Made by a program: the position numbers and the translations under genes
Notes under the pieces: generated by a model
Told to the model about the DNA's origin: nothing
Seen by the model: the letters and a program-made list of their open reading frames with translations, nothing else
The model's database searches: none
In this document: in pieces, positions 1 through 8,287 of the stretch
Position numbering within the stretch: the first letter of the stretch is position 1
Layout of the letters: each line of letters starts with the position of its first letter
Assembly (NCBI GenBank): GCA_934454215.1
Contig: CAKSGG010000031.1
Coordinates: 1-27,832 of the forward strand
Source of the DNA: an uncultured Clostridia bacterium
GTDB taxonomy: Bacteria > Bacillota > Clostridia > UBA1381
Reading direction: 5' to 3'
DNA length: 27,832 nt

Positions 1-517
1 CTTTAACTATTGAAAGAATTACAGGCCAGTATTTCGGCTCGGAATACCAGTCAATCGGGTTAATGCCGAAAACGCCGAGTATGTTATTCAAAACGCCGTT
101 TGTCGGTGATAATATCAAATAAACAATATATGATACCAATACTATCGACATAAATGTAGGCAGTATTGACGTTGTCTGATAATATTTCAAAGCCCATGTT
201 TTCTTGATGTTATAGCACATTATCGCAAATATTATATTTGTAACGTTGCACAGCAGTATAAACCACAGGGCATATAACACGGTATTCCTCATCAAAATCA
301 AAAAATCGTTTGATTGAAAGAAAAATTTGAAGTTATCAAAGCCCACCCATTTGCTTGCAAGAATACCAAGGTTCGGATTGAAGTTTTTAAACGCCAGAAT
401 TATTCCGAACATGGGTATATATGAAAATACCAGTACCAGTAAAAATCCCGGCAGTATCATCATATCCATCTGCCTTATGTCTCCTTTTATGCTTTTTCTT
501 GAAATTTTAGTTTTCAT
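1..517 (-). CDS. LplB/YteP-type sugar ABC transporter permease, 3' end cut off by window edge
   Basis: The first 172 codons of an inner-membrane permease of the LplB/YteP family for oligosaccharide ABC importers. The start is an ATG at 517, preceded by AGAAGGG at good spacing. A first membrane segment (about residues 20-42, reading ILPGFLLVLVFSYIPMFGII) is followed by the family's typical 'aFKNF' and 'WVGFDNFKFFF' stretch. A second membrane segment follows, then 'SPTNGVLNNIL' and 'IDWYSEPKYWPVI'. The same order of motifs occurs in the permease at 26751-27707, so the two are paralogs. The EAA loop that contacts the ATPase would lie beyond the window. The gene begins 29 bp after the histidine kinase stop, so it is probably cotranscribed with the two-component system and starts a second sugar transporter. 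The substrate cannot be read from this fragment. Confidence 0.9.
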   Translation of the reverse strand, partial: MKTKISRKSIKGDIRQMDMMILPGFLLVLVFSYIPMFGIILAFKNFNPNLGILASKWVGFDNFKFFFQSNDFLILMRNTVLYALWFILLCNVTNIIFAIMCYNIKKTWALKYYQTTSILPTFMSIVLVSYIVYLILSPTNGVLNNILGVFGINPIDWYSEPKYWPVILSIVK

Positions 518-546
518 TAATTTACAATCCCTTCTTAAATAATTTT

Positions 547-2280
547 TTATATCTGCTTCGGTATCGTCAGCACAACTCTCGTAAAGCTGCCCTCCGCACT
601 TATAATATCTACTTTAGCGCGCTCTCCGTATACTGCCTCCATTCTTTTATAAATATTTTTTATTCCTACGTTTTTGCCCGTCATGCTGTCAAGCCTTATA
701 TCTCTTTTTATACTTTCAAGCTTGTCCTCTGCAATGCCGCTTCCCTTGTCCTCGATTATTACATTGTAATCGTTTCCGCAGTCCTCACACCTAATATAAA
801 TTGTTCCACCTTTATTTTTGTATCCGTAAAAAACGGAATTTTCAATAATCGGCTGTAAGCTCATTCTTAAAATACTGCAATTGAGCAATTTCTCATCGGC
901 ATCAATTTCTATTTTAAAATTATCGTATCTGAGCCTCAGCAAATCCGCATAACCTTTGAGGAATTCCAATTCCTCATTCAGCGTCACAAGAATTTTATCC
1001 GTAATCATGGTATATGACAAAATTCTTGACAGTTTTACAATCATTGCCGACGCACTTTCGCCGTTCTCGCATTTATCTATCACTTCATAATTTATAACCG
1101 CCAAAGTATTGTTCAAAAAATGCGGCGTTATCTGCGTTTGAAGCGCTTTCATTTTCCATTCCTCATACTGCATATTACGGGACATAACTTCATTTTTTAG
1201 CTTTTGATTGTCGTCCATAAGCGATATGATTTTTTCGGCAACCTCGCTTATTTCATTTTGGCTCAGCTTGGAATATACGTCCCTGTTTTCAAACAAATCC
1301 AATATAGTAATAAACTGTAATGTATTGTTGATTGACACCGAAACCGATATTACTATAAGAATTATCATAAGCCCGAAGAATATCAGAATCATTCGGTAAA
1401 AAAGTCCGCCCACTATTGCGGTATAATTATTGTTTTTCGATACCGAAACATAGTACCAGTCATAATACGGAGACCTTTCCGATGAGATTGAAATATTATC
1501 CGCTCCGACCTTCACAATATCGTTTGAATTTCCCTGCTGTATCATCTGCATAATTGCATTTTCCGTATTAACGTCTCTTTTGCTTTTCAGCAGATTTGTG
1601 TACAGGATTTTTTCAGGCTCTGCAATATAAAACGAATCGTTATCGGAATTTTTTTTAACCATGTATTTTTCCATGCCGTAAATGTCAATGTTTAATATAA
1701 CAGAGCTTCTGTTTGTCCTTGATTTTTTAATCAGAGTAAAAACTCTTTTTGAGGAATTATCAAGCTTCCTTGAAATCATTTTATAATTATCGCTAAAATT
1801 ATCATAAATTTCATCTATCCATGATGTATCCGTAAATTCCTCAAAACCGCCGTACGCCTTATTTGTACAAAGCATATTTTTACTGCTGTTGTATACATAT
1901 ATTGAATTAATAAGGTTTTTGCCCGCCATGTATGTATTTATTTTTTCAACTATGTATTCTTTATCGGAATCCGTATAAACAGCGTCCTTTCCCAGCGACA
2001 TATAATATTCAATATCCTTATCCGCCATCATCTCGGCAACAAGATATTCGGTATCTCTTATAAGCGCCTCGGTGGTTGATGCAAACATTTTCGCCGAATC
2101 CGCATTTGTTTTCAAAAGCGTATTGCGAGCGTCGCTCATTGAATACTGATATATAAGAATCATCGGAATCATCAGGCATATCAGAAAAATAACAAACAGC
2201 TTTACGGAATTTTCAAAAACCACGCTCCTGAATTTATATTTGCGCCAAAATATTGAAAAGTATTTCTGAAACAAAAGCAT
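547..2280 (-). CDS. YesM-type sensor histidine kinase
   Basis: Membrane-bound sensor kinase of the YesM/LytS-like group, typical partner of YesN-type regulators at Gram-positive sugar loci. One membrane segment lies near residues 26-48, then an extracytoplasmic sensor region of about 240 residues (Cache-like by position), then a second segment near 290-318. The phosphoacceptor motif is TQITPHFLNNTL with His387. The family usually has HFLYNTL, so the Tyr is Asn here. The ATPase part has the N box QPIIENSVFYG (Asn481) and DKGSGI, then a G2-type GIKNIYKRM. I place the start at ATG 2280, whose A is also the last base of the regulator's TGA, with AAAGGGG upstream. A TTG just before it would add one residue. 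The overlap implies translational coupling with the regulator. The signal sensed is unknown, but the neighbourhood suggests a polysaccharide breakdown product. Confidence 0.93.
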   Translation of the reverse strand: MLLFQKYFSIFWRKYKFRSVVFENSVKLFVIFLICLMIPMILIYQYSMSDARNTLLKTNADSAKMFASTTEALIRDTEYLVAEMMADKDIEYYMSLGKDAVYTDSDKEYIVEKINTYMAGKNLINSIYVYNSSKNMLCTNKAYGGFEEFTDTSWIDEIYDNFSDNYKMISRKLDNSSKRVFTLIKKSRTNRSSVILNIDIYGMEKYMVKKNSDNDSFYIAEPEKILYTNLLKSKRDVNTENAIMQMIQQGNSNDIVKVGADNISISSERSPYYDWYYVSVSKNNNYTAIVGGLFYRMILIFFGLMIILIVISVSVSINNTLQFITILDLFENRDVYSKLSQNEISEVAEKIISLMDDNQKLKNEVMSRNMQYEEWKMKALQTQITPHFLNNTLAVINYEVIDKCENGESASAMIVKLSRILSYTMITDKILVTLNEELEFLKGYADLLRLRYDNFKIEIDADEKLLNCSILRMSLQPIIENSVFYGYKNKGGTIYIRCEDCGNDYNVIIEDKGSGIAEDKLESIKRDIRLDSMTGKNVGIKNIYKRMEAVYGERAKVDIISAEGSFTRVVLTIPKQI

Positions 2281-3473
2281 CAATCCCCTTTCAAATCATT
2301 TTTATATTCTTTAATGGTTTTTCCCGTATATCTTTTAAACAGTCTCCTGAAACTCCTTTCATCGGCATAGCCTATCATCATACAGGTTTTTTCCACGCTG
2401 ATATTTTCTCTTATACATTCTATCGCTTTTTTCATTCGCAAATCCATTATATATTCCGACACATTCTGCCCCGTTACCTCGTTAAACTGCCGCGTCAAAT
2501 ATATACGGTTTGTGTAAAATTTATTTGCTATGTCGCTTACCGTTATTCCCGTTGAATAATTACCGTCAATATATTTCATGACCTCTTTTATGAATTTTTC
2601 TTTTTCTCCGTAAACCACATCAATCGACTGAGATTTAATTATTTTTTCTTTCTCGGCTTTATCAATCATGCTGTTTCGTTTATATAAATCAGTAAGCGAA
2701 ATATCTTCTTCATCAACAATTGTATTTACTCCCATAATATCCAAAACCAAGTTTTCAATCTTCTTTGACATGGATGCAAAATGCTCTTTTTTCGGCAGCA
2801 TAAGTATATACTCGCATTTAGATTCGTCCTGCTTTATCGGCATAATAAAGCACTGATTATGCGCTGTTTTTATAATATTTGTCAAAACCGTATAAAACAT
2901 TTCCTTGTCATAACGGTGCTTTTCATTGAACGCCGTCAGCGAATCAAAGCTTACCGTAATACATCTGCATAAGACGTTCTCAACCGATGTTTTGGTTATT
3001 TGCCCGAATTTGCTTTCCATAATTTTTTCACTGTCGAAAAAGCCGCAGAACAAATTACAAAAAAACATTTCTATTTCAAAATAGTCGTCTCTTCCTTTAT
3101 CACTTAATTCTTTTTCCAGAACACTGACCACTTCTTTAAATTCCGAAATATCTATTACTTTCAAAAGATAATAAGACACCTTGTATTTTATTGCCTCCTG
3201 AGCATAATGAAAATCGCTGTATCCGCTTACCATAACTACTTTTGTATTCGGCTTATTTTCATATATCCATTTTGCAACGTCAATACCCGACATTCCGGGC
3301 ATCTTAATATCCGAAAACACAATATCCACTGAATTGACTTTCAAGTATTCTATTGCCGCCTCTCCGTTTGAAAATGATGAAATTACTTTAAACTGTTTTG
3401 CATATTCTTTACAATATTTTTCCAGCGTCTGCCTTGCAATTTTTTCATCATCAATGATTATCACGCTAAACAT
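2280..3473 (-). CDS. YesN-type response regulator with AraC-family DNA-binding domain
   Basis: Cytoplasmic transcription regulator of 397 residues. The receiver domain (about 1-120) shows the acidic pair Asp8/Asp9, phosphoacceptor Asp55 in FSDIKMPGMSG, Ser83 and Lys105. Lys105 is followed by Val where nearly all receivers have Pro. A middle region of about 170 residues has no motif I recognise, as is common in YesN proteins. The C-terminus (about 295-395) is a double helix-turn-helix of AraC type, including ITVSDIANKFYTNRIYLTRQF and MIGYADERSFRRLFKRYTGK. It comes first in its operon, ahead of the kinase. A 16-bp direct repeat spaced 32 bp upstream of its promoter is a natural candidate for its own binding site. 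It may also control the large operon next to it, but I do not see the same repeat there. Confidence 0.94.
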   Translation of the reverse strand: MFSVIIIDDEKIARQTLEKYCKEYAKQFKVISSFSNGEAAIEYLKVNSVDIVFSDIKMPGMSGIDVAKWIYENKPNTKVVMVSGYSDFHYAQEAIKYKVSYYLLKVIDISEFKEVVSVLEKELSDKGRDDYFEIEMFFCNLFCGFFDSEKIMESKFGQITKTSVENVLCRCITVSFDSLTAFNEKHRYDKEMFYTVLTNIIKTAHNQCFIMPIKQDESKCEYILMLPKKEHFASMSKKIENLVLDIMGVNTIVDEEDISLTDLYKRNSMIDKAEKEKIIKSQSIDVVYGEKEKFIKEVMKYIDGNYSTGITVSDIANKFYTNRIYLTRQFNEVTGQNVSEYIMDLRMKKAIECIRENISVEKTCMMIGYADERSFRRLFKRYTGKTIKEYKNDLKGD

Positions 3474-3503
3474 TTTAAGACTTCTCCATCCTTTAATTTT
3501 TAC

Positions 3504-3509
3504 ATTATA
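3504..3509 (-). promoter_or_regulatory. Candidate extended -10 promoter of the two-component operon
   Basis: On the minus strand the text reads TGATATAATG, an extended -10 (TGnTATAAT). The region 17 bp upstream (3527-3532, TAAATA) is a poor -35, which fits an activator-dependent promoter. The predicted transcript start is near 3497, about 24 nt before the regulator ATG, with GGATGGAG in the leader as ribosome binding site. Confidence 0.6.
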
Positions 3510-3540
3510 TCATGTATATAATACCATATTTATTTTTTCT

Positions 3541-3588
3541 TTAACAGGGTCATTTGATTCAATTTCACAAAATTAACAGGGTTATTTG
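3541..3588 (-). promoter_or_regulatory. Tandem 16-bp direct repeat, candidate response-regulator operator
   Basis: Plus-strand copies TTAACAGGGTCATTTG (3541-3556) and TTAACAGGGTTATTTG (3573-3588) differ at one base and begin exactly 32 bp apart, about three helical turns. Both are followed within two bases by TTCAA. They sit just upstream of the weak -35 region, centred roughly 50 and 83 bp before the predicted transcript start. That geometry is usual for an AraC-type activator binding two sites on one face of the helix. That the regulator at 2280-3473 binds here is inference. Confidence 0.6.
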
Positions 3589-3642
3589 TTCAAGTTGTAC
3601 ATTATGATTTTAAATAACAACAAAAATATTTTAAACAAAAAA

Positions 3643-3676
3643 AGCGGACATATTCCCCTATCGGAATATGTCCGCT
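3643..3676 (-). terminator. Intrinsic terminator of the large operon
   Basis: Perfect 14-bp inverted repeat, AGCGGACATATTCC at 3643-3656 and its complement at 3663-3676, with a 6-nt loop. In the minus-strand reading the stem is followed at once by a run of seven T (TTTTTTTG). It lies about 40 bp past the rhamnosidase stop and separates the two transcription units. Confidence 0.93.
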
Positions 3677-3715
3677 ATAAATATATTTTCTTTTTATTAA
3701 AATTATATTACCATC

Positions 3716-6082
3716 TTAAGACTGTCCCATAATTTTTATTTTGCAGTTAAACACATTTTCCGCATTTGGCAGTATTGTTCTTTCGGTTGTTCCGTCTTCA
3801 AATTCATATCCGTCACAAGCAACTGCCTTTCCGTATATGCCGTTCGGTATATAAACTTTCAGCTCAATGTTTTTACCGTTTCTGCGCCATTCGGTCTTAA
3901 CCTTGCCTTTTGCGGAATTATACTCTGCCCTTGCAAAATCAAGCTCATTTATAAAATGCGGCGATATTTCTATTTCATTGCAGTTCTTTGCTGTCGGATT
4001 GGGTTTAAGTCCTGCAAGCTCCTGAACAAACCAACTGCTTATATCACCGAGGAAATGATGATTTTTTGAATCCCCGAATTTATTTGATACATCGGAAAAG
4101 CTTTCCCATAAGGATGTCGCTCCGTTTTCAAGCCAATATCCATAACAGCTCCTGCTTTTTGATTTTATTATTTTATATGCAAGCTCACTTTCACCTATAT
4201 CCGAAAGAACATGATAAATATATCTTAGTCCAAGCATACCGCAGGTATTTATGTCACCGTCACGATGAATAATGCTTATAAGTCTGTCAGACGCCGTTTT
4301 CATCTCATCTTCATCAAATATTCCAACCGCAATTGACAGCGCCTGCGATGTCTGGCAATCTCCCGCCGCCGTCATTGTGTCAAAATCAATCAGTTTTGAC
4401 CTTACAGTGTCTCTCATATCATCTGCAATAGCTTTAGCATATTGCGCCTCATTTTTTCTGCCTATTTCACTAAACAGAAAAGACGCCTTTTTTGCCATAT
4501 CGCATACCATTAAGCTGCCCGTAAGTTCAACGGGCGAGGTGTACTGTTCAATCGGTTGAAACGGGTCAATCCAATCTCCCAGCCCAATACGAACAAGTCC
4601 CTTTTCATCTCTCTGTCCCCAAATATAACAGAGATAACGCATTATAAGCGAAATATTATCCTCAATCGCCGATTTATCTCCCGTATACTTGTATATATAA
4701 TAAGGAAGATTTACACATACGCTGTCATACACCGGTCCGTTGCCCCATTCATATCCGAAAACACTTGTGGGAACCACTCCGGGCAGCATTCCGTTTTCAC
4801 GCTGTGCCGCACGAATATTTGCAAGCCATTCCTTTAAGCTGTTTTCCGCAGTCAGATTTAAAAGCATATGCTCTGCTGACATTGACGCATCACCCGTCCA
4901 GCCATTCTTTTCACGGTGAGGGCAGTCCGTCGGAAAATAATAGAAATTTGCCAAATCGCTTCGTCTTGTAAATTTCTGAAGCTTGTTAATATCAGAATCA
5001 GAACATTCAAAGCTTGCTCTTTTCTTCAAATCCGAATTCATAACCAGCAGGGTTACAGCGTCCTCCGTTGCCTGTTCTTCCGAAAATCCCTCAACGTAAG
5101 CATAGCGCAGTCCATCATATTTGAATATCGGTACAAATTCCTCATCTCCGCCCTTGCATATGTATATGTCCGTTTGTCCGTACTCTATATATCTTTCCAC
5201 ACAGTTAGGCACATAAGGTCTGTTAAACATGACAGTATTTATCGCAAAAATACCGTCTCTGAAGTATTCCCCGTGCCGTACCGTTATTTTCTGCCCCTTT
5301 TTTGCATTTTTAATTTTGAGACGTGTAACTCCGGCAGTATTCACGCCAAAGTCATAAAGATATACATTTTTTCCTATTGCAGACTCATAAGGCTCGGATT
5401 TTGTATTGTCACTCTTATATGCAAACGGCAAACAATCGTGGTGTGTAATTTCAACAGGTGTAAGCTCTTTTGTTATGACAATAGGCTCCGCCGTACACAA
5501 TTTTACTGTCCCCTTCGGTGTTTTCTCCTTTATTGCATTATCCCATGTGCTGTCATCAAAATCAATACCGTTCCAATCGGGTATTTCAAGATTTGCGTCA
5601 TATTGGAAGCCCATTCTCAAATCATCGAAAATAATCGGCGAACCGTGCGTTTTAAAGCTTTCATCTGCTTCAAGCTCGAAATTATTGTCTTTATCCGACG
5701 CTTCAATACACAGTGCGACCGTCGGAGCGCCTCTGTGAGCCGCTTTTTCAAAATCCCAGATAAAACCGCCGAACGGATTTCTGAAACCGTTGCCCAATAT
5801 TATTCCGACAGCATTATCTCCCTTTTTCAGCAAGTCGGATATGTCATAATTATCATAGTAACAAATATCATCTGTATTGCTGATATACGGTGCAAGCGGT
5901 CCTTTTGTAATATTTTTTCCGTTTATGTACAGCTCATAAAACCCCAAACCGCATATCGTTATTTCCGCATTGCTCGGTTTAAAGTCAAGCGTGAATTTTT
6001 TTCTGAAATAAGGTGCAGGAATATGATTGTCAAAATCACACATTTCATTTGACCTTTTAATAAATTTTTCCGAAAATTTCAT
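3716..6082 (-). CDS. Cytoplasmic alpha-L-rhamnosidase, glycoside hydrolase family 78
   Basis: Inverting hydrolase that removes terminal alpha-L-rhamnose from oligosaccharides. At 788 residues it shows the GH78 layout: an N-terminal beta-sandwich (about 22-180, with GLGFYELYINGKNI), a second beta domain (about 230-340, YDFGVNTAGVTRLKI), an (alpha/alpha)6 catalytic domain (about 355-690) and a C-terminal beta-sandwich. The motif TDCPHREKNGWTGD contains Asp386, Glu391, Trp395 and Asp398, with the same spacing as the Asp/Glu/Asp set reported for characterised family members. Glu660 in GATSLWESF matches the second catalytic glutamate. There is no signal peptide, so it acts on imported material. 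The ATG at 6082 follows CGGAGGGG, embedded in a short direct repeat. It is the last gene before the terminator and lies 42 bp after the lyase stop. The natural substrate may be a rhamnogalacturonan or another rhamnose-bearing glycan. Confidence 0.94.
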   Translation of the reverse strand: MKFSEKFIKRSNEMCDFDNHIPAPYFRKKFTLDFKPSNAEITICGLGFYELYINGKNITKGPLAPYISNTDDICYYDNYDISDLLKKGDNAVGIILGNGFRNPFGGFIWDFEKAAHRGAPTVALCIEASDKDNNFELEADESFKTHGSPIIFDDLRMGFQYDANLEIPDWNGIDFDDSTWDNAIKEKTPKGTVKLCTAEPIVITKELTPVEITHHDCLPFAYKSDNTKSEPYESAIGKNVYLYDFGVNTAGVTRLKIKNAKKGQKITVRHGEYFRDGIFAINTVMFNRPYVPNCVERYIEYGQTDIYICKGGDEEFVPIFKYDGLRYAYVEGFSEEQATEDAVTLLVMNSDLKKRASFECSDSDINKLQKFTRRSDLANFYYFPTDCPHREKNGWTGDASMSAEHMLLNLTAENSLKEWLANIRAAQRENGMLPGVVPTSVFGYEWGNGPVYDSVCVNLPYYIYKYTGDKSAIEDNISLIMRYLCYIWGQRDEKGLVRIGLGDWIDPFQPIEQYTSPVELTGSLMVCDMAKKASFLFSEIGRKNEAQYAKAIADDMRDTVRSKLIDFDTMTAAGDCQTSQALSIAVGIFDEDEMKTASDRLISIIHRDGDINTCGMLGLRYIYHVLSDIGESELAYKIIKSKSRSCYGYWLENGATSLWESFSDVSNKFGDSKNHHFLGDISSWFVQELAGLKPNPTAKNCNEIEISPHFINELDFARAEYNSAKGKVKTEWRRNGKNIELKVYIPNGIYGKAVACDGYEFEDGTTERTILPNAENVFNCKIKIMGQS

Positions 6083-6110
6083 TTTAGTGTCCCCTCCGAT
6101 TTAGTGTCCC
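6083..6110 (-). repeat. 11-bp direct repeat surrounding the rhamnosidase ribosome binding site
   Basis: TTTAGTGTCCC occurs on the plus strand at 6083-6093 and 6100-6110, 17 bp apart. In the transcript this gives two copies of GGGACACTAAA, the second joined to the GGAGGGG ribosome binding site and ending at the ATG. It may be chance or a small slippage duplication; no function is known. Confidence 0.5.
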
Positions 6111-6124
6111 TAATATGTTAATAA

Positions 6125-8236
6125 TTATTTTAATGTTATTTTTGAAGTAAACTTAATCTTTTCAGCCTTTTCCGTATAGAGCCTTACTCTGCTTACTCCG
6201 TTAATACCGTCAATTTCTTTCTTGCAATTACCGCTGTCCGATGAAATATCTGCGGAATTAATATCGCTTATTATGTAATTAACGCATACTTGCATCGGCG
6301 TGTTAAATTCAAAATAATCGGTTATATAAAACTCGTTGTTTTGGGTAAACAGAATTTCTCTTTTATTGTATTTTACCAAGCTTTTATCCCATAAACCGCT
6401 TTGATTGCTTTCCCATTTGAAAACACCGTCATTGTATGTACATTTATACTCCGCCTTATATTCATCGCCGACATTTTGAGACAGTGCCTCTCCGTTTAAA
6501 ATCGGCGTTGCCGTATTATGATATTCGCTTTTATGATACATTCCGTTATTTGCCGAGCCGTAACCGCCCGTGCTGAATCCGTCCGTAAAAATTATCTTTT
6601 CTCCGTTATATAATATAAAGCTTCCCTTATCCGCATGACAATGCGTAGAGTTGGACTTTCCCGAAATGCAGAAAAGATGTAAGCTTTCTTTTTTTAACGA
6701 GACTAAGCCTGCGTCATCGAATATCTTCAAACCGCTTTCATCAGCAAGCTTTTGGGGATTCGGAATATCCTCATTAAGGAAAATGTTTTCTATTCCAAGC
6801 TCCTTTATATCCGAACGGTAGTATTCCGCCGCCCATCGCAAATCTCCTGTTATCAAATAAAGACATTTACACATATACGGAATATAATACCCGTTTCCGC
6901 TGTCATTGTACGGAAGCATTTTTCCGCTTGCATCCGTTAAAAACATTCCAAATTCGGCAGTTTTCCCAAACACATCGCCGAATACATTATAGACATATTC
7001 CGAAATCGGGAGCTTATGTCTTTTCGCCAGCATAACAATTGATTTTAAAGCGTTCCATACGGTATACTGCCAATATGAAGCGCCCTCATCGGTGCTTCCG
7101 TCTTTGTTAATCGCATTGCCAAGCATTTCCCGAAGTATTCTTTCCGCCTCTTCAATTCTCGCCCCGTATCTCGGGAATCGGCGTTCAAGACATATAAGCG
7201 CCTTAATATATCCGCTCAAAAAAGCCAGTCCCTGATTCATTTTATAGATGTATTCCATTGTCATAAGGTCAGCCTCAATGCGGGGAAGTCCTTTCATGAC
7301 AATAGACTGATATATAATATTTCTGCCATGCCATGAAAGAGAATTTCCGCATAATGACAAAAACAAAGCCAAAGTCTCGCATACGTCTTCTTCCGTAAAA
7401 GACCTGTGATGCCATGTGCAGGCGGGCGCTTCCTCCATAATATCAAGACACCAATATGTGCACGCACATAAAGACATCGCATATCTGCACGCCATAGAAA
7501 TCATCTTTTCGTTTTTTTCCGCTATTCCGATAAACGCCAAAGCACCAAGCTCCTTGACGAAATGCTCCGTCTTTCTGTAGCCCTCGCCGATTACTCTGTC
7601 TATAAGCTTTTCAGGCTCGGTTTTCAACGCCTCAATTGCTGTTTTTCTTTCGGACTCATATATTGATTTATACGGCTCATTCTTAATGAGCTCTGGTAAT
7701 TTTTCAAGCAAATCATCGGTCATATATTCATCGGTATACGGCTTAAAGCTTATTTTTGAAAAACACCCTTCCCAATTTCCCGAATAAATCGGCATAATAC
7801 GTTCGTTTTTTCTTACCGCAAAATAATATAAATTTACTTCTGCGGCTCTGTTATCGGTATTTTTAAAGCAATATGAAATGTGTCTGATTTTATCAGCCTC
7901 AATCGGAAATGTATAAACATCTATACTGCCCGTCCCCTCTGCCTGCGATACCCGTTCACCGTTTATGTAAAACTCTATAAAAACTTGTTTCGGGCAGGTA
8001 ATTTTACATACTGCCTCACAATAATCATGCACATCGGCAGGGTTAATTTCTCTGCCTATTACTCCGCTTTCGCCGCTCGGAATAAAAACAACGGCACTGT
8101 CCCATATTTGAGAAGTCTTAATCGAACCCGACACATCATATGCTTTTATGCAGGAATATTTATGATGCTCTTTGTAGCTTTCTCCTCCGTCAAAATAAGG
8201 CTCTATTATTGAAATATTATCGTTAATTTTAATCAT
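6125..8236 (-). CDS. Heparinase II/III-family polysaccharide lyase-like protein, cytoplasmic
   Basis: A 703-residue protein with the heparinase II/III two-part fold. An alpha/alpha-toroid region (about 185-490) carries DEGASYWQY near 384-394, where the family has catalytic Tyr/Asn residues. A C-terminal beta-sandwich has STHCHADKGSF with His532, His534 and Asp536. Asp552 in FTDGF and His573 in YHNTATP follow, a set that resembles the zinc ligands of heparinase II. Such enzymes break uronic-acid-containing chains by beta-elimination. No signal peptide is present, so it would work on imported oligosaccharides. I chose ATG 8236 because AAAGGGAG precedes it by 9 nt. An in-frame ATG at 8272 would add 12 residues but has a weaker leader. 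It sits between the SLH protein and the rhamnosidase in the operon. The lyase family number and exact substrate are not decidable by eye. Confidence 0.85.
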   Translation of the reverse strand: MIKINDNISIIEPYFDGGESYKEHHKYSCIKAYDVSGSIKTSQIWDSAVVFIPSGESGVIGREINPADVHDYCEAVCKITCPKQVFIEFYINGERVSQAEGTGSIDVYTFPIEADKIRHISYCFKNTDNRAAEVNLYYFAVRKNERIMPIYSGNWEGCFSKISFKPYTDEYMTDDLLEKLPELIKNEPYKSIYESERKTAIEALKTEPEKLIDRVIGEGYRKTEHFVKELGALAFIGIAEKNEKMISMACRYAMSLCACTYWCLDIMEEAPACTWHHRSFTEEDVCETLALFLSLCGNSLSWHGRNIIYQSIVMKGLPRIEADLMTMEYIYKMNQGLAFLSGYIKALICLERRFPRYGARIEEAERILREMLGNAINKDGSTDEGASYWQYTVWNALKSIVMLAKRHKLPISEYVYNVFGDVFGKTAEFGMFLTDASGKMLPYNDSGNGYYIPYMCKCLYLITGDLRWAAEYYRSDIKELGIENIFLNEDIPNPQKLADESGLKIFDDAGLVSLKKESLHLFCISGKSNSTHCHADKGSFILYNGEKIIFTDGFSTGGYGSANNGMYHKSEYHNTATPILNGEALSQNVGDEYKAEYKCTYNDGVFKWESNQSGLWDKSLVKYNKREILFTQNNEFYITDYFEFNTPMQVCVNYIISDINSADISSDSGNCKKEIDGINGVSRVRLYTEKAEKIKFTSKITLK

Positions 8237-8245
8237 ATACAAAAA

Positions 8246-8253
8246 CTCCCTTT
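8246..8253 (-). promoter_or_regulatory. Ribosome binding site fixing the lyase start
   Basis: AAAGGGAG on the minus strand, 9 nt before ATG 8236. It favours this start over the upstream in-frame ATG at 8272, which is only 15 bp after the previous stop. Confidence 0.7.
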
Positions 8254-8287
8254 GTAAATATGGGAAGGTCATGTGAAGTGCCCCAGT

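Noticed and set aside
4916..6052. Long plus-strand open frame of 378 codons opposite the rhamnosidase
   Set aside because: It lies entirely antisense to a clear GH78 gene, has a Cys/Ile/Arg-rich composition typical of a reverse-strand shadow, and no domain or ribosome binding site.
8237..8272. Longer N-terminus for the lyase from ATG 8272
   Set aside because: The upstream ATG has a poor leader, while ATG 8236 has AAAGGGAG at 9 nt; the extra residues add no signal peptide.
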